Positions 8,977-17,574 of a DNA stretch of 28,816 nucleotides are shown one piece after another. The notes under the pieces were generated by a model that saw only the letters and a program-made list of their open reading frames with translations, had not been told where the DNA came from and did not search any database. The DNA is from RGIG6307 sp964424345. GTDB taxonomy: Bacteria; Bacillota; Clostridia; Lachnospirales; Lachnospiraceae. The stretch is taken from contig CAYRIK010000021.1 in NCBI GenBank assembly GCA_964424345.1, positions 1-28,816 of the forward strand. The letters run 5' to 3'. Made by a program: the position numbers and the translations under genes. Every line of letters begins with the position of its first letter. The stretch's first letter is position 1.

Positions 8977-9984
8977 TTATATTTTATCAATTTCATCGTT
9001 ACGAGGTCTGTCCAAATAGCGAAGTTCTTCTCCATCTTCCCCATATGTAACGATTACTCGGTCATTGTCCCCTGTCAGTCTTCCGATTACTGCTGAAGAA
9101 ATACCTGCTGCCGCAAGCTTCTCTGTCAGCTCATCTCCATGTGGTGTAACCATCAATAACGCACCTCCAGCTAAAAGTTCATACGGATTTAATCCAAAAA
9201 TCTCACAGATTTCAATCGTTTCCTGTTTTACTGGAATTTTCTTTAATTCAATACGAATACCTGTTTCTGCCTTTTCTGCCAGTTCCCACAATGCTCTAAA
9301 AATGCCGCCGCCTGAAACATCATGCATCATGCACACACCCTGCTGCATTGCAATACGAGCTTCTTCTGTAATAGACATATATTCTTTATAAGAAGCTGCC
9401 TGTGATATAAAACGTGCTGGAAGTCTCTTTAACAGCACCTCTTTTTGCTCTGCTGCAAGCTTTGCTGTTCCCTGTAAGCCAATCCATTTACTCATAACAA
9501 TATCCATGCCAGCCTCTGGCACACAGTTTTCCTGCAATGCGTCTTCTTTTACATAGCCAAATGCAGTTACTGTTGCAATTGTCTCTGTCACAAACTTACT
9601 TACCGTTGTATGACCGCCAAGAATCATAAGCTGATGCTGCTTTGCATATTCTTTTGCAGCTTCCATCATATGTCTTAATTCAGACTCATACAATGCTTCC
9701 GGAAGCACCAATGCAATCTGAACAGCAACAGGCTCTGCCTTCGTACACACCAGATTATTGCAGGCGTTTATAACTGCTTCTGTTGCCACATCTTGTCTGC
9801 GTCCTATGGAAACTGCGGTTGCAGATGCCATTACTGCCCCTGAAACAGCAAAAAGGGACGCATCCGTCCCTATGTTTGCTTCGTTTATCAGCTGACAGGC
9901 ATTACTTACGGTTTTATTGTTTTGTTGCGTATACTTTAGTACAGAACGCTTTAATACGCTCTCTGATACCTTACCAAGTTCCAT
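8977..9984 (-). CDS. HypE/AIR synthase-related protein without the HypE C-terminal cysteine
   Basis: Member of the PurM/HypE/SelD/ThiL superfamily of ATP-binding proteins. The N-terminal AIRS domain includes the conserved LILGGHTT-type segment (MILGGHTTVSK). The C-terminal AIRS domain has MHDVSGGGIFRALWELA, NPYELLAGGALLMV and a glycine-rich end, a pattern typical of HypE. Real HypE ends in a PRIC-type motif whose terminal cysteine carries the thiocarbamoyl group in NiFe hydrogenase maturation; this 335-residue protein ends in RNDEIDKI with no cysteine, and no hyp or hydrogenase gene is near. It is therefore probably a paralogue with another substrate. A GAGG site lies seven bases before the ATG, and the VanW gene ends 12 bases upstream. 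Family secure, reaction unknown. Confidence 0.85.
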   Translation of the reverse strand: MELGKVSESVLKRSVLKYTQQNNKTVSNACQLINEANIGTDASLFAVSGAVMASATAVSIGRRQDVATEAVINACNNLVCTKAEPVAVQIALVLPEALYESELRHMMEAAKEYAKQHQLMILGGHTTVSKFVTETIATVTAFGYVKEDALQENCVPEAGMDIVMSKWIGLQGTAKLAAEQKEVLLKRLPARFISQAASYKEYMSITEEARIAMQQGVCMMHDVSGGGIFRALWELAEKAETGIRIELKKIPVKQETIEICEIFGLNPYELLAGGALLMVTPHGDELTEKLAAAGISSAVIGRLTGDNDRVIVTYGEDGEELRYLDRPRNDEIDKI

Positions 9985-9996
9985 GCCTTATCCTCT

Positions 9997-11502
9997 CTAT
10001 TCTTCTACGTTATCTACTGTTTCCGGCTCTGACGGTGCACTTGTCACAGCTGCGACAATATTTCTCACATGATCGATATTTCCAGTAGCTACTGCTGCAT
10101 TTACCTGCTCTAATACAGCGGCGTCTGTTGTATTAGTACCAACAGTAGCCATACGTGCAACTGCACGATAATTACTTGTATTGACCAGTTCCCTACTCTG
10201 TTCTTTTCCGTCAATCCTTACTACTTTCCAAAGCTTTGCCTTATAGCCTGTATAAGCACTGGAAACATAAATTTCACCAACTGGAAGAGAACCATTTGTT
10301 GTGATTACATCTGCTCCTGGAGCGATAACTTCTATTGTTTCAGAAACATATTCCACCGTTCTGTTGGATGGTCTTGTTTCCTTACCAAAAATATTCGTTA
10401 CCAACTTATTATCTTTTGTTACATAAGCTTCTACGTAGATTGGTGTACTCTGGTTATTTTTAAAACGAAAATCTTTTCCTGCACTTTCTGCCAATGTCGC
10501 ATCAGAAGAAATCGGTACATATCCTACAATCATAGAATGATTGTAACGCATTGTAACTTCTAACTCTGCTCTCAGCACTGCATTGTATAATGTAGAAGAT
10601 ACCTGACAAATACCGCCGCCGACATCATCTACAAGCTTTCCGCCGCTGTAAGCCTTACCCATTGCATATCCATGTGCAACTGTATAAGGAGCTGCATATG
10701 CATCAAAAGAAAATTCTTCTTCTGGGTACAACGTTACTGCATTGATTAACTGCGCACCATTAGAAATATTTTTTATTTTTTCAGCAGTACCGCCTGAAAA
10801 AGAAGTGGTGTAGCTTCCTAAAAGATCTTTCACTTGTGATAATTCTTCTGCACTGCCTAGTGGCTGTGTCACTTCTACAACAAGCGGAAAATCTACTCTT
10901 GTACGCTGCCAATCCATATTTAACGCTTCTGCGATACGCTGTGCAGAAGCCTCTACATTGACCTCATATCCAGTCTTTCCTGACACAACTTCAAATGTAC
11001 CATTATTACGGTTCAGACTGTAATTAACCTTTGCCTGATCGTACTGTGTCATATTGTTCTGAATATAATCTGCAATGGAAGACTCCCGAAAAGAAAATTC
11101 CAGAGAATAACTTACTGGATGATTTTCTAAATCTTTGCGGCTTTTATAGCGTTCTACCACATTCCCATGGTTACCGTAATCAAGCATTTCATCTACGATT
11201 TCTCGATTACTCCACTCACCGCCTAACATTCCTGCACTTGGCGTTTTCTCTGCCACATTATCATACTGAATATGAATCAAGTTATTTTCTTCTAATACTC
11301 GATATGCATATGACTCTAATGTAGACACTGCCTGATTTCTTGTCATACCGGACATATCTATGCCTTCTACATAAATTCCGGATGAAATCATTTCCTCTGT
11401 TTCTGCTTCTGCGCGTACTGTTCCATGTCCAAGTACACACATTCCTGCAAATATACTAAGACCTGTGACTACAAACGCCCTTGCTCTTTGCATTTTTTTC
11501 AT
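9997..11502 (-). CDS. VanW family protein, exported, with putative peptidoglycan-binding and G5-like regions
   Basis: Exported cell-envelope protein of 501 residues. A hydrophobic signal sequence lies at about 8-32. Next comes a PG-binding_4-type region (about 40-215), which in this family carries repeats like GIDMSGMTRNQA. The VanW domain (about 225-360) includes FSGGTAEKIKNI, EEFSFDAYAAPY, DVGGGICQVSSTLYNA and a hydrophobic beta-rich end. The C-terminal ~100 residues resemble a G5-type beta domain and finish with a low-complexity Ala/Thr/Val tail. VanW itself has no known enzymatic role; this architecture resembles YoaR of Bacillus. The start follows an AGGA site by seven bases, directly after the 34-residue miniprotein gene, with which it should share the promoter at 11667-11695. 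Confidence 0.9.
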   Translation of the reverse strand: MKKMQRARAFVVTGLSIFAGMCVLGHGTVRAEAETEEMISSGIYVEGIDMSGMTRNQAVSTLESYAYRVLEENNLIHIQYDNVAEKTPSAGMLGGEWSNREIVDEMLDYGNHGNVVERYKSRKDLENHPVSYSLEFSFRESSIADYIQNNMTQYDQAKVNYSLNRNNGTFEVVSGKTGYEVNVEASAQRIAEALNMDWQRTRVDFPLVVEVTQPLGSAEELSQVKDLLGSYTTSFSGGTAEKIKNISNGAQLINAVTLYPEEEFSFDAYAAPYTVAHGYAMGKAYSGGKLVDDVGGGICQVSSTLYNAVLRAELEVTMRYNHSMIVGYVPISSDATLAESAGKDFRFKNNQSTPIYVEAYVTKDNKLVTNIFGKETRPSNRTVEYVSETIEVIAPGADVITTNGSLPVGEIYVSSAYTGYKAKLWKVVRIDGKEQSRELVNTSNYRAVARMATVGTNTTDAAVLEQVNAAVATGNIDHVRNIVAAVTSAPSEPETVDNVEE

Positions 11503-11518
11503 AAAAATTTCCTACCCT

Positions 11519-11623
11519 CTAAAGAAAACTGGCTATCATAGGTAAAATCATACAAAAAATCAGTAATATACAAATGACGCCTGACACAATACGTTTTGTT
11601 TTTTTATTGTGTAAATTCATCAT
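11519..11623 (-). CDS. 34-residue single-pass membrane miniprotein
   Basis: A short open frame starting at the ATG at 11623 encodes 34 residues: a basic N-terminus (MMNLHNKKTKR) followed by one hydrophobic helix (IVSGVICILLIFCMILPMIA) and the end SFL. It has a perfect AGGAGG site seven bases before the first of two adjacent ATG codons, its own strong promoter about 37 bases upstream, and ends 16 bases before the VanW gene. The pattern of a Lys/Arg-rich head and one helix resembles Firmicutes miniproteins such as Prli42, but this is a resemblance only. Codon structure, the ribosome binding site and the promoter all support a real gene. A second in-frame ATG at 11620 would give 33 residues. Confidence 0.8.
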   Translation of the reverse strand: MMNLHNKKTKRIVSGVICILLIFCMILPMIASFL

Positions 11624-11666
11624 AACGGTTTCCTCCTATAAAAAACAGTTTTATTTCCAAGAAAGC

Positions 11667-11695
11667 ATTATATCAAATATCCAATCTCATTGCAA
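11667..11695 (-). promoter_or_regulatory. Strong sigma-A-type promoter for the miniprotein-vanW-hypE-like-trmL genes
   Basis: TTGCAA (11695-11690), a 17-base spacer and a perfect TATAAT (11672-11667) on the minus strand. The -35 box overlaps the last codons of the SGNH hydrolase gene. Transcription would start near 11660. Confidence 0.85.
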
Positions 11696-13129
11696 TAACA
11701 TACTTTCCCACACGATTTCGCCAATTTTGAATCGACCGTAATAGTTAGGATGACAGCCATCCGCTAAATATATATCCATATTTTCTTTTGTAATTCCTAA
11801 TTTCTCATAAATATCTATTACAGGCAATGAGTTTTCATCCGCAAATTTTTTAAGTGCATCTATATAGTCTTGAAAAACTGCCCCTTGCGTTCCGTTCTTT
11901 TTTGTTCCATAATCAAACAGTTCTATAAAATTTGGTGTCATCAATATGATTTTTGCATTTGGATAGGCTTTTTGTAAACGCTGTACTGCATTTGCAACTG
12001 CACCAATATAACATTGTTCATCCATTTGTGCATTATAAATCGGACGGCCTGTTGCGTAATCATTGATTCCAAAAGATAAGAAAAATGCAAGATTTGCTTC
12101 CTCTGATGCAATATCTTTTTCCCAAAACTGCAAAATACCTTGCTGTACATTTTCATTTTCCAATGCTTCCACACTGCGGTCAGTTTCACGATTTAGCAAA
12201 CAATCCACAACATCTGCAAGACCTGCTGCATCCACAGCAGAAGCTGCTGCCAAGCCACCATATCCACAATTGATAGTTTCAGCGCCTGTCATATAAGACA
12301 CAACTCCAGGAATAGACATACTGCCCGTATAATTTCCAATTACGCTGTCTCCTAAAAATACATACGTTTCATCAGTCTTTGTCCCATATTCCCAGTCTGT
12401 TTCCTGATATGCTTCTACTAGTCCAAACAGTTTTGTACATTTATCCTGAATCGTATTCGGCACAACAATACAGCCATAATCACAGCATACCACTTTGATA
12501 AACTCTAAAGCTGCTTCTTTTGTCAGTCCGCCATTTTCTTCATAATTACTCTCGTTCCAAATAAGCCATTCCTCACATCCTGGCATAAATACGTGTACAT
12601 TTTCCAACTTATCATAATGACTGTAAAGGTCGCAAACATACGCATACCAGTCTAGCTGTTCCTGCACCTTATCTGTCTCCATAGCAGCCCATTCACTGAT
12701 TTTAGGGAAAGCAAGCATTATTTCAAATGTAATCTGTGGATTTGCCTTGCCAAGCTCTAACAAGGCTTCCTCCCAGTCATTGCTTTTATCTTCTTTGTCT
12801 GGACTGATTCCTAAAAACAACGTTGTCAAATGTTGTTCTTTATCAAGAATTTTTTCTACTACTTCAAACAGTGCCGTACCATCTTCCAACGCTTTGGGCA
12901 GCAATTCTGTTTTTATTCCTTTATATTCCTGCAATATATCCATATCAAAATTTTCAACTGGATATGTCGCTAAAAATAATGCATCAACCTCTTGCTCCTC
13001 TGCTTTTTTCATAAATTGCAAAAGTTCCTGATCTGTTGTGCCAGATGTCATATGATACCACAGCACACCTCCACCTATGCAAAGAAAACTCAATACCAAA
13101 GCTGCCAATACTAATATTCTTTTTTTCAT
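11687..13129 (-). CDS. SGNH/GDSL-family hydrolase with N-terminal membrane anchor
   Basis: A 480-residue protein with a signal/anchor helix (about 5-26) and an exported body. The C-terminal half (about 255-480) is an SGNH hydrolase: block I GDSVIG with the nucleophilic Ser, the block II glycine in CGYGGLAAAS, block III Asn in SFGINDY, and block V DGCHPN with the catalytic Asp and His. The first ~230 residues are an uncommon extension without an obvious domain; it has an acidic composition and segments such as FLATYPVENFDM that suggest a second alpha/beta domain. Family members act as esterases or acetyl transferases/deacetylases on cell-wall sugars, which would fit the nearby VanW gene. The start ATG overlaps the dnaQ-like stop by four bases. 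Substrate unknown. Confidence 0.82.
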   Translation of the reverse strand: MKKRILVLAALVLSFLCIGGGVLWYHMTSGTTDQELLQFMKKAEEQEVDALFLATYPVENFDMDILQEYKGIKTELLPKALEDGTALFEVVEKILDKEQHLTTLFLGISPDKEDKSNDWEEALLELGKANPQITFEIMLAFPKISEWAAMETDKVQEQLDWYAYVCDLYSHYDKLENVHVFMPGCEEWLIWNESNYEENGGLTKEAALEFIKVVCCDYGCIVVPNTIQDKCTKLFGLVEAYQETDWEYGTKTDETYVFLGDSVIGNYTGSMSIPGVVSYMTGAETINCGYGGLAAASAVDAAGLADVVDCLLNRETDRSVEALENENVQQGILQFWEKDIASEEANLAFFLSFGINDYATGRPIYNAQMDEQCYIGAVANAVQRLQKAYPNAKIILMTPNFIELFDYGTKKNGTQGAVFQDYIDALKKFADENSLPVIDIYEKLGITKENMDIYLADGCHPNYYGRFKIGEIVWESMLLQ

Positions 13130-13848
13130 TTTTGTAATCCTTTAAATGCTAAATGATACCGTTGGATAAAGCGACTTGCCTCTGCACGCGTCATCGTTTC
13201 TATATCCTGCTCTAACACGATATGTAATTTTTCACAATATTTTGCAATCTGCTCTTTTTGAGCGATAGTAATGGACTGCTCTTTTTTTGCCTGATGTAAA
13301 AGCTGCCTTGGAAGAAATACACTGCATTTTTCTTCCACTGCTTTCTCATAAAACTTGTCTTTTAACAGCTCATACAGCTGTGCAGTAGCAGCCGCATCGC
13401 CTAACGCTCGATGTGCAGTATGGTCGATTGCAAAATAATTACAAAGAAATTCCAAACTTCTTTTTTCCAAATCCGCTAAATATTTTCTTGCAATCTTTAA
13501 CGTATCAATTCCTCGCTTTTCAAAAGAAACCCCTTCCTGCACCATAGCTCGTTTTAAAAACGCATAATCAAACTGCACATTATGTCCCATCAGCGGAAGT
13601 TCTTCACAAAAGGCATGAAAAAGCGGCATAACGTCTTTCGCCTGTGGTGCATCTAAGAGCATTTCATCTGTAATTCCAGTTAAATCAACGATACGTTCCG
13701 GAAGTTTTGCGTTTGGATTGACAAAGCTCTGAAACGTTTCTACAACAACACCATCTTTTACCTTTACTGCACCAATCTCTATTAATTTATCTGCTTTTGG
13801 GTTTAAACCCGTTGTTTCCACGTCCACACATACATATTCCGTGGTCAT
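13126..13848 (-). CDS. DnaQ-like 3'-5' exonuclease (DEDDh)
   Basis: Exonuclease of the DNA polymerase III epsilon/PolC exonuclease family. The motifs are complete: ExoI with Asp9 and Glu11 (VDVETTG), ExoII in LMGHNVQFDYAFL, and ExoIII with His and Asp in HRALGDAAATAQLYELL. The domain fills about 170 residues and is followed by a 60-residue Lys/Glu-rich tail without a recognised domain, giving 240 residues in all. It could be a proofreading accessory, a RNase T-like enzyme or a repair exonuclease; the context of endonuclease III, 11 bases upstream, favours repair. An AAGGTG site lies five bases before the ATG. Confidence 0.9.
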   Translation of the reverse strand: MTTEYVCVDVETTGLNPKADKLIEIGAVKVKDGVVVETFQSFVNPNAKLPERIVDLTGITDEMLLDAPQAKDVMPLFHAFCEELPLMGHNVQFDYAFLKRAMVQEGVSFEKRGIDTLKIARKYLADLEKRSLEFLCNYFAIDHTAHRALGDAAATAQLYELLKDKFYEKAVEEKCSVFLPRQLLHQAKKEQSITIAQKEQIAKYCEKLHIVLEQDIETMTRAEASRFIQRYHLAFKGLQK

Positions 13849-13859
13849 TTATTCACCTT

Positions 13860-14513
13860 CTATTTCTGTTCTTTTTTCTGCTTCATTCTCGCTTTATAAT
13901 CAGGACAAATATCTGACATAAAGCACATCTCACATTTTGGCGTTGGAGCTTTACATATTTCCCTTCCAAAGCGGATAATATGAATGTTCCACAAAATCCA
14001 ATCTTCTTTCGGTAAAGCTTTCATCAATTCAAACTCTGCTTTTACCGGATCATCGCTCGTTGTAATACCGAGTTTTTTACTGATTCTTTTTACATGCGTA
14101 TCTACGACAACACTTGGCTCATGAAAAATATTTCCACGAATCACATTTGCCGTTTTACGGCCAACACCTGCTAAATTTGTCAATGCTTCCAAATCATTTG
14201 GTACTTCCCCGTCATGTCTTTCAATCAGCTGATTGCAGCACGCAATAATATTTTTAGCCTTATTATGATAAAAACCTGTAGAATGAATTTCCTGCTCTAA
14301 TTCCTTTAAATCTGCACGTGCAAAATCATATACCGTTTTATATTTTTGAAATAAATGCTCTGTCACAATATTAACTCTTGCATCCGTACACTGTGCTGAA
14401 AGCATTGTTGCTATCAAAAGCTGAAGTGCATTTTCGTGTTTCAAATAGCAAACATATTCTGTTCCATATTGTGCATGAAGTCTTTCTACGACTTCCTTTG
14501 TATGCTTATTCAT
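13860..14513 (-). CDS. nth: Endonuclease III (DNA glycosylase/AP lyase)
   Basis: Removes oxidised pyrimidines and cleaves abasic sites in base excision repair. The helix-hairpin-helix LAGVGRKTANVI contains the catalytic lysine and VVDTHVKR the catalytic aspartate. The C-terminal 4Fe-4S motif is intact: four cysteines with spacing 6-2-5 (CKAPTPKCEMCFMSDIC). At 217 residues it has the expected size. The ATG directly follows the stop codon of the radical SAM gene, and its GGAGG site lies inside that gene's last codons, so translation is likely coupled. Confidence 0.97.
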   Translation of the reverse strand: MNKHTKEVVERLHAQYGTEYVCYLKHENALQLLIATMLSAQCTDARVNIVTEHLFQKYKTVYDFARADLKELEQEIHSTGFYHNKAKNIIACCNQLIERHDGEVPNDLEALTNLAGVGRKTANVIRGNIFHEPSVVVDTHVKRISKKLGITTSDDPVKAEFELMKALPKEDWILWNIHIIRFGREICKAPTPKCEMCFMSDICPDYKARMKQKKEQK

Positions 14514-16262
14514 CTACGCCTCCATATATACGGTTGCTTCTTTCGTAAGCAGACTTCGTTTTTGATAATCAAACAAGACTGGTTTCTCAGCCTGCAGCGG
14601 CTGTCCTTTCTTCGCAAGTTCCACATCCCATACTGGATAAGAAAACCATTCTAAATGTGTCATTTTGCTTATCTGCTTTGTATCATATGCGGCATAATGC
14701 GGTAATAATGCTCGAATATGTTCTTCATTTGCAAAAAATGCATGGAAATCTGCTTTATGCTTCGCAATATCAGAAGCAAACTCCGGTCTGGACTTTGCAT
14801 TCTCACGAAGATACAAGTCATACGTAAGACTTTCTGCGTATAAAGCTGCTCTGTCCGGATCTACTTGTTCTGCAAAATGTAATAATACTTGATAGCGATA
14901 ACTTCTTGCTGGTGCTTTCAGGAAATATCCCTGCTCTTGATAATAAGCTGCTAACGCTTCGTATAAGGAAAATGGATTTTCATATAACTGCTCTAATAAT
15001 GGGAGTGTATGAGTAAACTGGTTAGAATTATAATAAAGTTCTACCATTTCCTCAATCTGCTTTAATTTTAATACCTCTTCAAAACTCAGCCAGTTTGTAA
15101 ACAACACCTCATATGGCGGTTTTGTCAAATAATGCAAGCCATACTGTTCTGCCTGTTCATACATATAAGAGCCTTTTAATACCTTCAAAAAGCCGAGCTG
15201 TAACTGTTCTGGCTTCATAGCATAGACATCTCCAAAAGAACGGGCAAAGCTGTCATAGCCCTCGTATGGAAGCCCTGCAATTAAATCCAAATGCATATGA
15301 ATATTCTGTCCGTCATGGATACGTTTTACAATACGCTCTAATTTTTCCATATTTGTAAAACGACGAATTTCTTTTAAGGTTGTTGGATTAGTCGTCTGAA
15401 CACCGATTTCAAGCTGCACCAAACCCGGACGCATTTTAGAAAGCAGTTCTAATTCTTCTTCATCTAAAATATCCGCTGCGACTTCAAAATGGAAATTTGT
15501 GATACCATTATCATGCTCCAAAATGTACTGCCAGATTGCCTTCGCATGTGCATGATTGCAGTTAAAGGTACGGTCAATAAATTTCACCTGTGGTACTTTT
15601 TTATCTAAGAAAAACTGCAGCTCTTTTTTGACTAATTCAAGGTCTCTAAGACGCACTTTTTTATCAATAGAAGAAAGACAATAACTGCATCGGAACGGAC
15701 ATCCTCTGCTGGATTCATAATAAATGATACGATTTTCAAAGTCCTGCAAACCTGTTGCATTTCCCGCAGTATACAAAAATGGAATAGAAGAAAAATCAGT
15801 CAGTTCTCGTTCTTTTGTAAAGCCTGTCTGTAATGCAAGACCTGCAATGTCCTCTAACGCCTGTTCGCCTTCCCCAAGATAATATTTTAATACAGAGAGG
15901 AAAGTTTCCTCTCCTTCTCCAATCATAATACCTGTAATAAATGGATATTCAGCCAACAACTTTTGACATTCAAAGCTAACTTCCGGACCACCTAACCATA
16001 TTTTTGTATCTGGCAATATTTTATGAATTTCTGTTGCCAGTTCCAATATCATACAAATATTCCAAATATAGCAAGAAAAACCGATTGCGTCAGGTTTTCT
16101 CTTATACATATCTGCTAATATCTCACTTATATTTTGATTGATTGTATATTCTCCAATCTCTATATTAGATGCATACTTGTCTCCTGCATATGCTTTGAGA
16201 CTATATACAGCCGGATTAGAATGAATATATTTTGCATTTACTGCAGCTAATAAAAATTTCAT
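14514..16262 (-). CDS. B12-binding-domain radical SAM protein, DUF4080 type
   Basis: A 582-residue radical SAM protein. The N-terminal ~140 residues form a cobalamin-binding-like Rossmann domain (GFSCYIWN, WLGGPEVSFE, GEGEETF). The radical SAM core follows with the CX3CX2C cluster motif in SRGCPFRCSYC (about residue 190), EVAADIL and QLEIGVQTT. The C-terminal ~200 residues match the DUF4080 extension common in Clostridia and Bacteroidetes. It is probably a methyltransferase-like or other tailoring enzyme, but no substrate is known for this group. It lies 10 bases after the MATE gene and abuts nth. A GAGGA site precedes the ATG by seven bases. Confidence 0.9.
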   Translation of the reverse strand: MKFLLAAVNAKYIHSNPAVYSLKAYAGDKYASNIEIGEYTINQNISEILADMYKRKPDAIGFSCYIWNICMILELATEIHKILPDTKIWLGGPEVSFECQKLLAEYPFITGIMIGEGEETFLSVLKYYLGEGEQALEDIAGLALQTGFTKERELTDFSSIPFLYTAGNATGLQDFENRIIYYESSRGCPFRCSYCLSSIDKKVRLRDLELVKKELQFFLDKKVPQVKFIDRTFNCNHAHAKAIWQYILEHDNGITNFHFEVAADILDEEELELLSKMRPGLVQLEIGVQTTNPTTLKEIRRFTNMEKLERIVKRIHDGQNIHMHLDLIAGLPYEGYDSFARSFGDVYAMKPEQLQLGFLKVLKGSYMYEQAEQYGLHYLTKPPYEVLFTNWLSFEEVLKLKQIEEMVELYYNSNQFTHTLPLLEQLYENPFSLYEALAAYYQEQGYFLKAPARSYRYQVLLHFAEQVDPDRAALYAESLTYDLYLRENAKSRPEFASDIAKHKADFHAFFANEEHIRALLPHYAAYDTKQISKMTHLEWFSYPVWDVELAKKGQPLQAEKPVLFDYQKRSLLTKEATVYMEA

Positions 16263-16272
16263 TGTTATTTCC

Positions 16273-17565
16273 TCATTTTCTTTTATATGTCAGACACAAA
16301 ATCGCCGCAAGCGTTGTGAATGCTTCGGCTGCTGCAAAAGAAACCCATACTCCTGTAAATCCAAAGAAATGTGCTAATATAAACGCAAAGAATACGATTG
16401 CAGCTACACCTCTTAAAATAGAAATGATAAAAGAACCGACAACCTTTTCTGTTGCACTTAAAAAGCCGGAAACTACAATATTTACACCAGCAAAGAAAAA
16501 GCCGATGAAATATAATCGCATACCATCAAATGCGTATGCTGCCATTTCTACAGAATGTTCGCTGTTAAACACGTCCACCAACACATCTGTAAAACAAAAT
16601 ACAACAACGTACATTACTGCTGCGATTGTCAAGGCTGTCGTAACACCCAGTTTTAATACTTTGCGTGTTGCCTGTTCATCTCCCTCGCCATAATATTTAC
16701 TGATCAATGGCTGAGAACCTTGGAAAATACCATTAAACATCGCAATCGCTACCAAAGCAAAGTTTGCAACTACACCATACGCTGCTACACCGATATTTCC
16801 TGCAATGCCAAGAATGAGGAAATTGAAAATCATCGTTGTGATACCGGAAGATAATTCTGCAATAAATGCCGGAACACCTAACTGTGCAGATTCTGCTGTC
16901 CTCTTTATACTTGGCATCTTTGGTATAAGTTTCAGTGTATTTGTTTTCTTTCTGAAATGAAGACTGCATATTAAAATACTAATAATAGGAGATGCCGCAG
17001 TTGCAAGTGCTGCACCTGAAAGTCCCATTTTCATTGGGAACATAAAAATATAGTCAAATACAACATTTGCAAGACTACTTGTAACAGTAGCCAGCATAGC
17101 AAGAGATGGGTCATTATCATTTCTAACAAATGCAGTAAACACATAATTAATCATAAAAAATGGAGCAAACAGTAAAAAGATTCTAAAATATCCAATACCA
17201 AGTGCTACAATCTGCTCATCTGCTCCCATCAATCTCATAACGCTATCTGGTGCAAATAAACCCGCAAATACAAAAATCAAACTAAATATTGCCAACCATA
17301 CGATAGAATTAAACATATAGTTGTCAGAACGTGCATCTTTTTGTGCGCGCAGAATAGAAAATTTAGTAGCGGAACCTATACCAATCATAGCACCGATTGC
17401 AAACATAAAATTATAAATAGGCAATGCCAAATTTAAAACAGTGATTCCGTTTGCACCTGCCATCAGTGAAATAAAAAAGGTATCTGCAATAATGTAGCAG
17501 GATACCCCAAGTGTTCCTAATATATTTTGGGATACAAATTTTGCAAATTGTTTACTTACATTCAT
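16273..17565 (-). CDS. MATE family efflux transporter
   Basis: Polytopic cation-coupled exporter of the multidrug and toxin extrusion family. The 430 residues contain about 12 hydrophobic helices in the typical two-bundle arrangement. Family signatures include NILGTLGVSCYIIADTFFIS near the N-terminus and the second-half repeat with FNFLILGIAGNIGVAAYGVVANFALVA-like sequence and NGIFQGSQPLISKYYG. The extreme N-terminus is a little shorter than in many MATE proteins. It sits 9 bases after the HAD phosphatase gene. The ribosome binding site is weak (GAAG). Substrate unknown; the sugar-activation genes upstream do not identify it. Confidence 0.92.
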   Translation of the reverse strand: MNVSKQFAKFVSQNILGTLGVSCYIIADTFFISLMAGANGITVLNLALPIYNFMFAIGAMIGIGSATKFSILRAQKDARSDNYMFNSIVWLAIFSLIFVFAGLFAPDSVMRLMGADEQIVALGIGYFRIFLLFAPFFMINYVFTAFVRNDNDPSLAMLATVTSSLANVVFDYIFMFPMKMGLSGAALATAASPIISILICSLHFRKKTNTLKLIPKMPSIKRTAESAQLGVPAFIAELSSGITTMIFNFLILGIAGNIGVAAYGVVANFALVAIAMFNGIFQGSQPLISKYYGEGDEQATRKVLKLGVTTALTIAAVMYVVVFCFTDVLVDVFNSEHSVEMAAYAFDGMRLYFIGFFFAGVNIVVSGFLSATEKVVGSFIISILRGVAAIVFFAFILAHFFGFTGVWVSFAAAEAFTTLAAILCLTYKRK

Positions 17566-17574
17566 TTTTCTTCA

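Noticed and set aside
8977..9984. Annotation as hydrogenase maturation factor hypE
   Set aside because: The required C-terminal cysteine is absent and there is no hyp or hydrogenase gene nearby.
16232..16693. 153-codon open frame on the plus strand
   Set aside because: It lies wholly opposite the MATE and radical SAM genes, has Thr/Asn/Lys-rich composition without any motif, and has no ribosome binding site. It is a shadow of the real coding strand.
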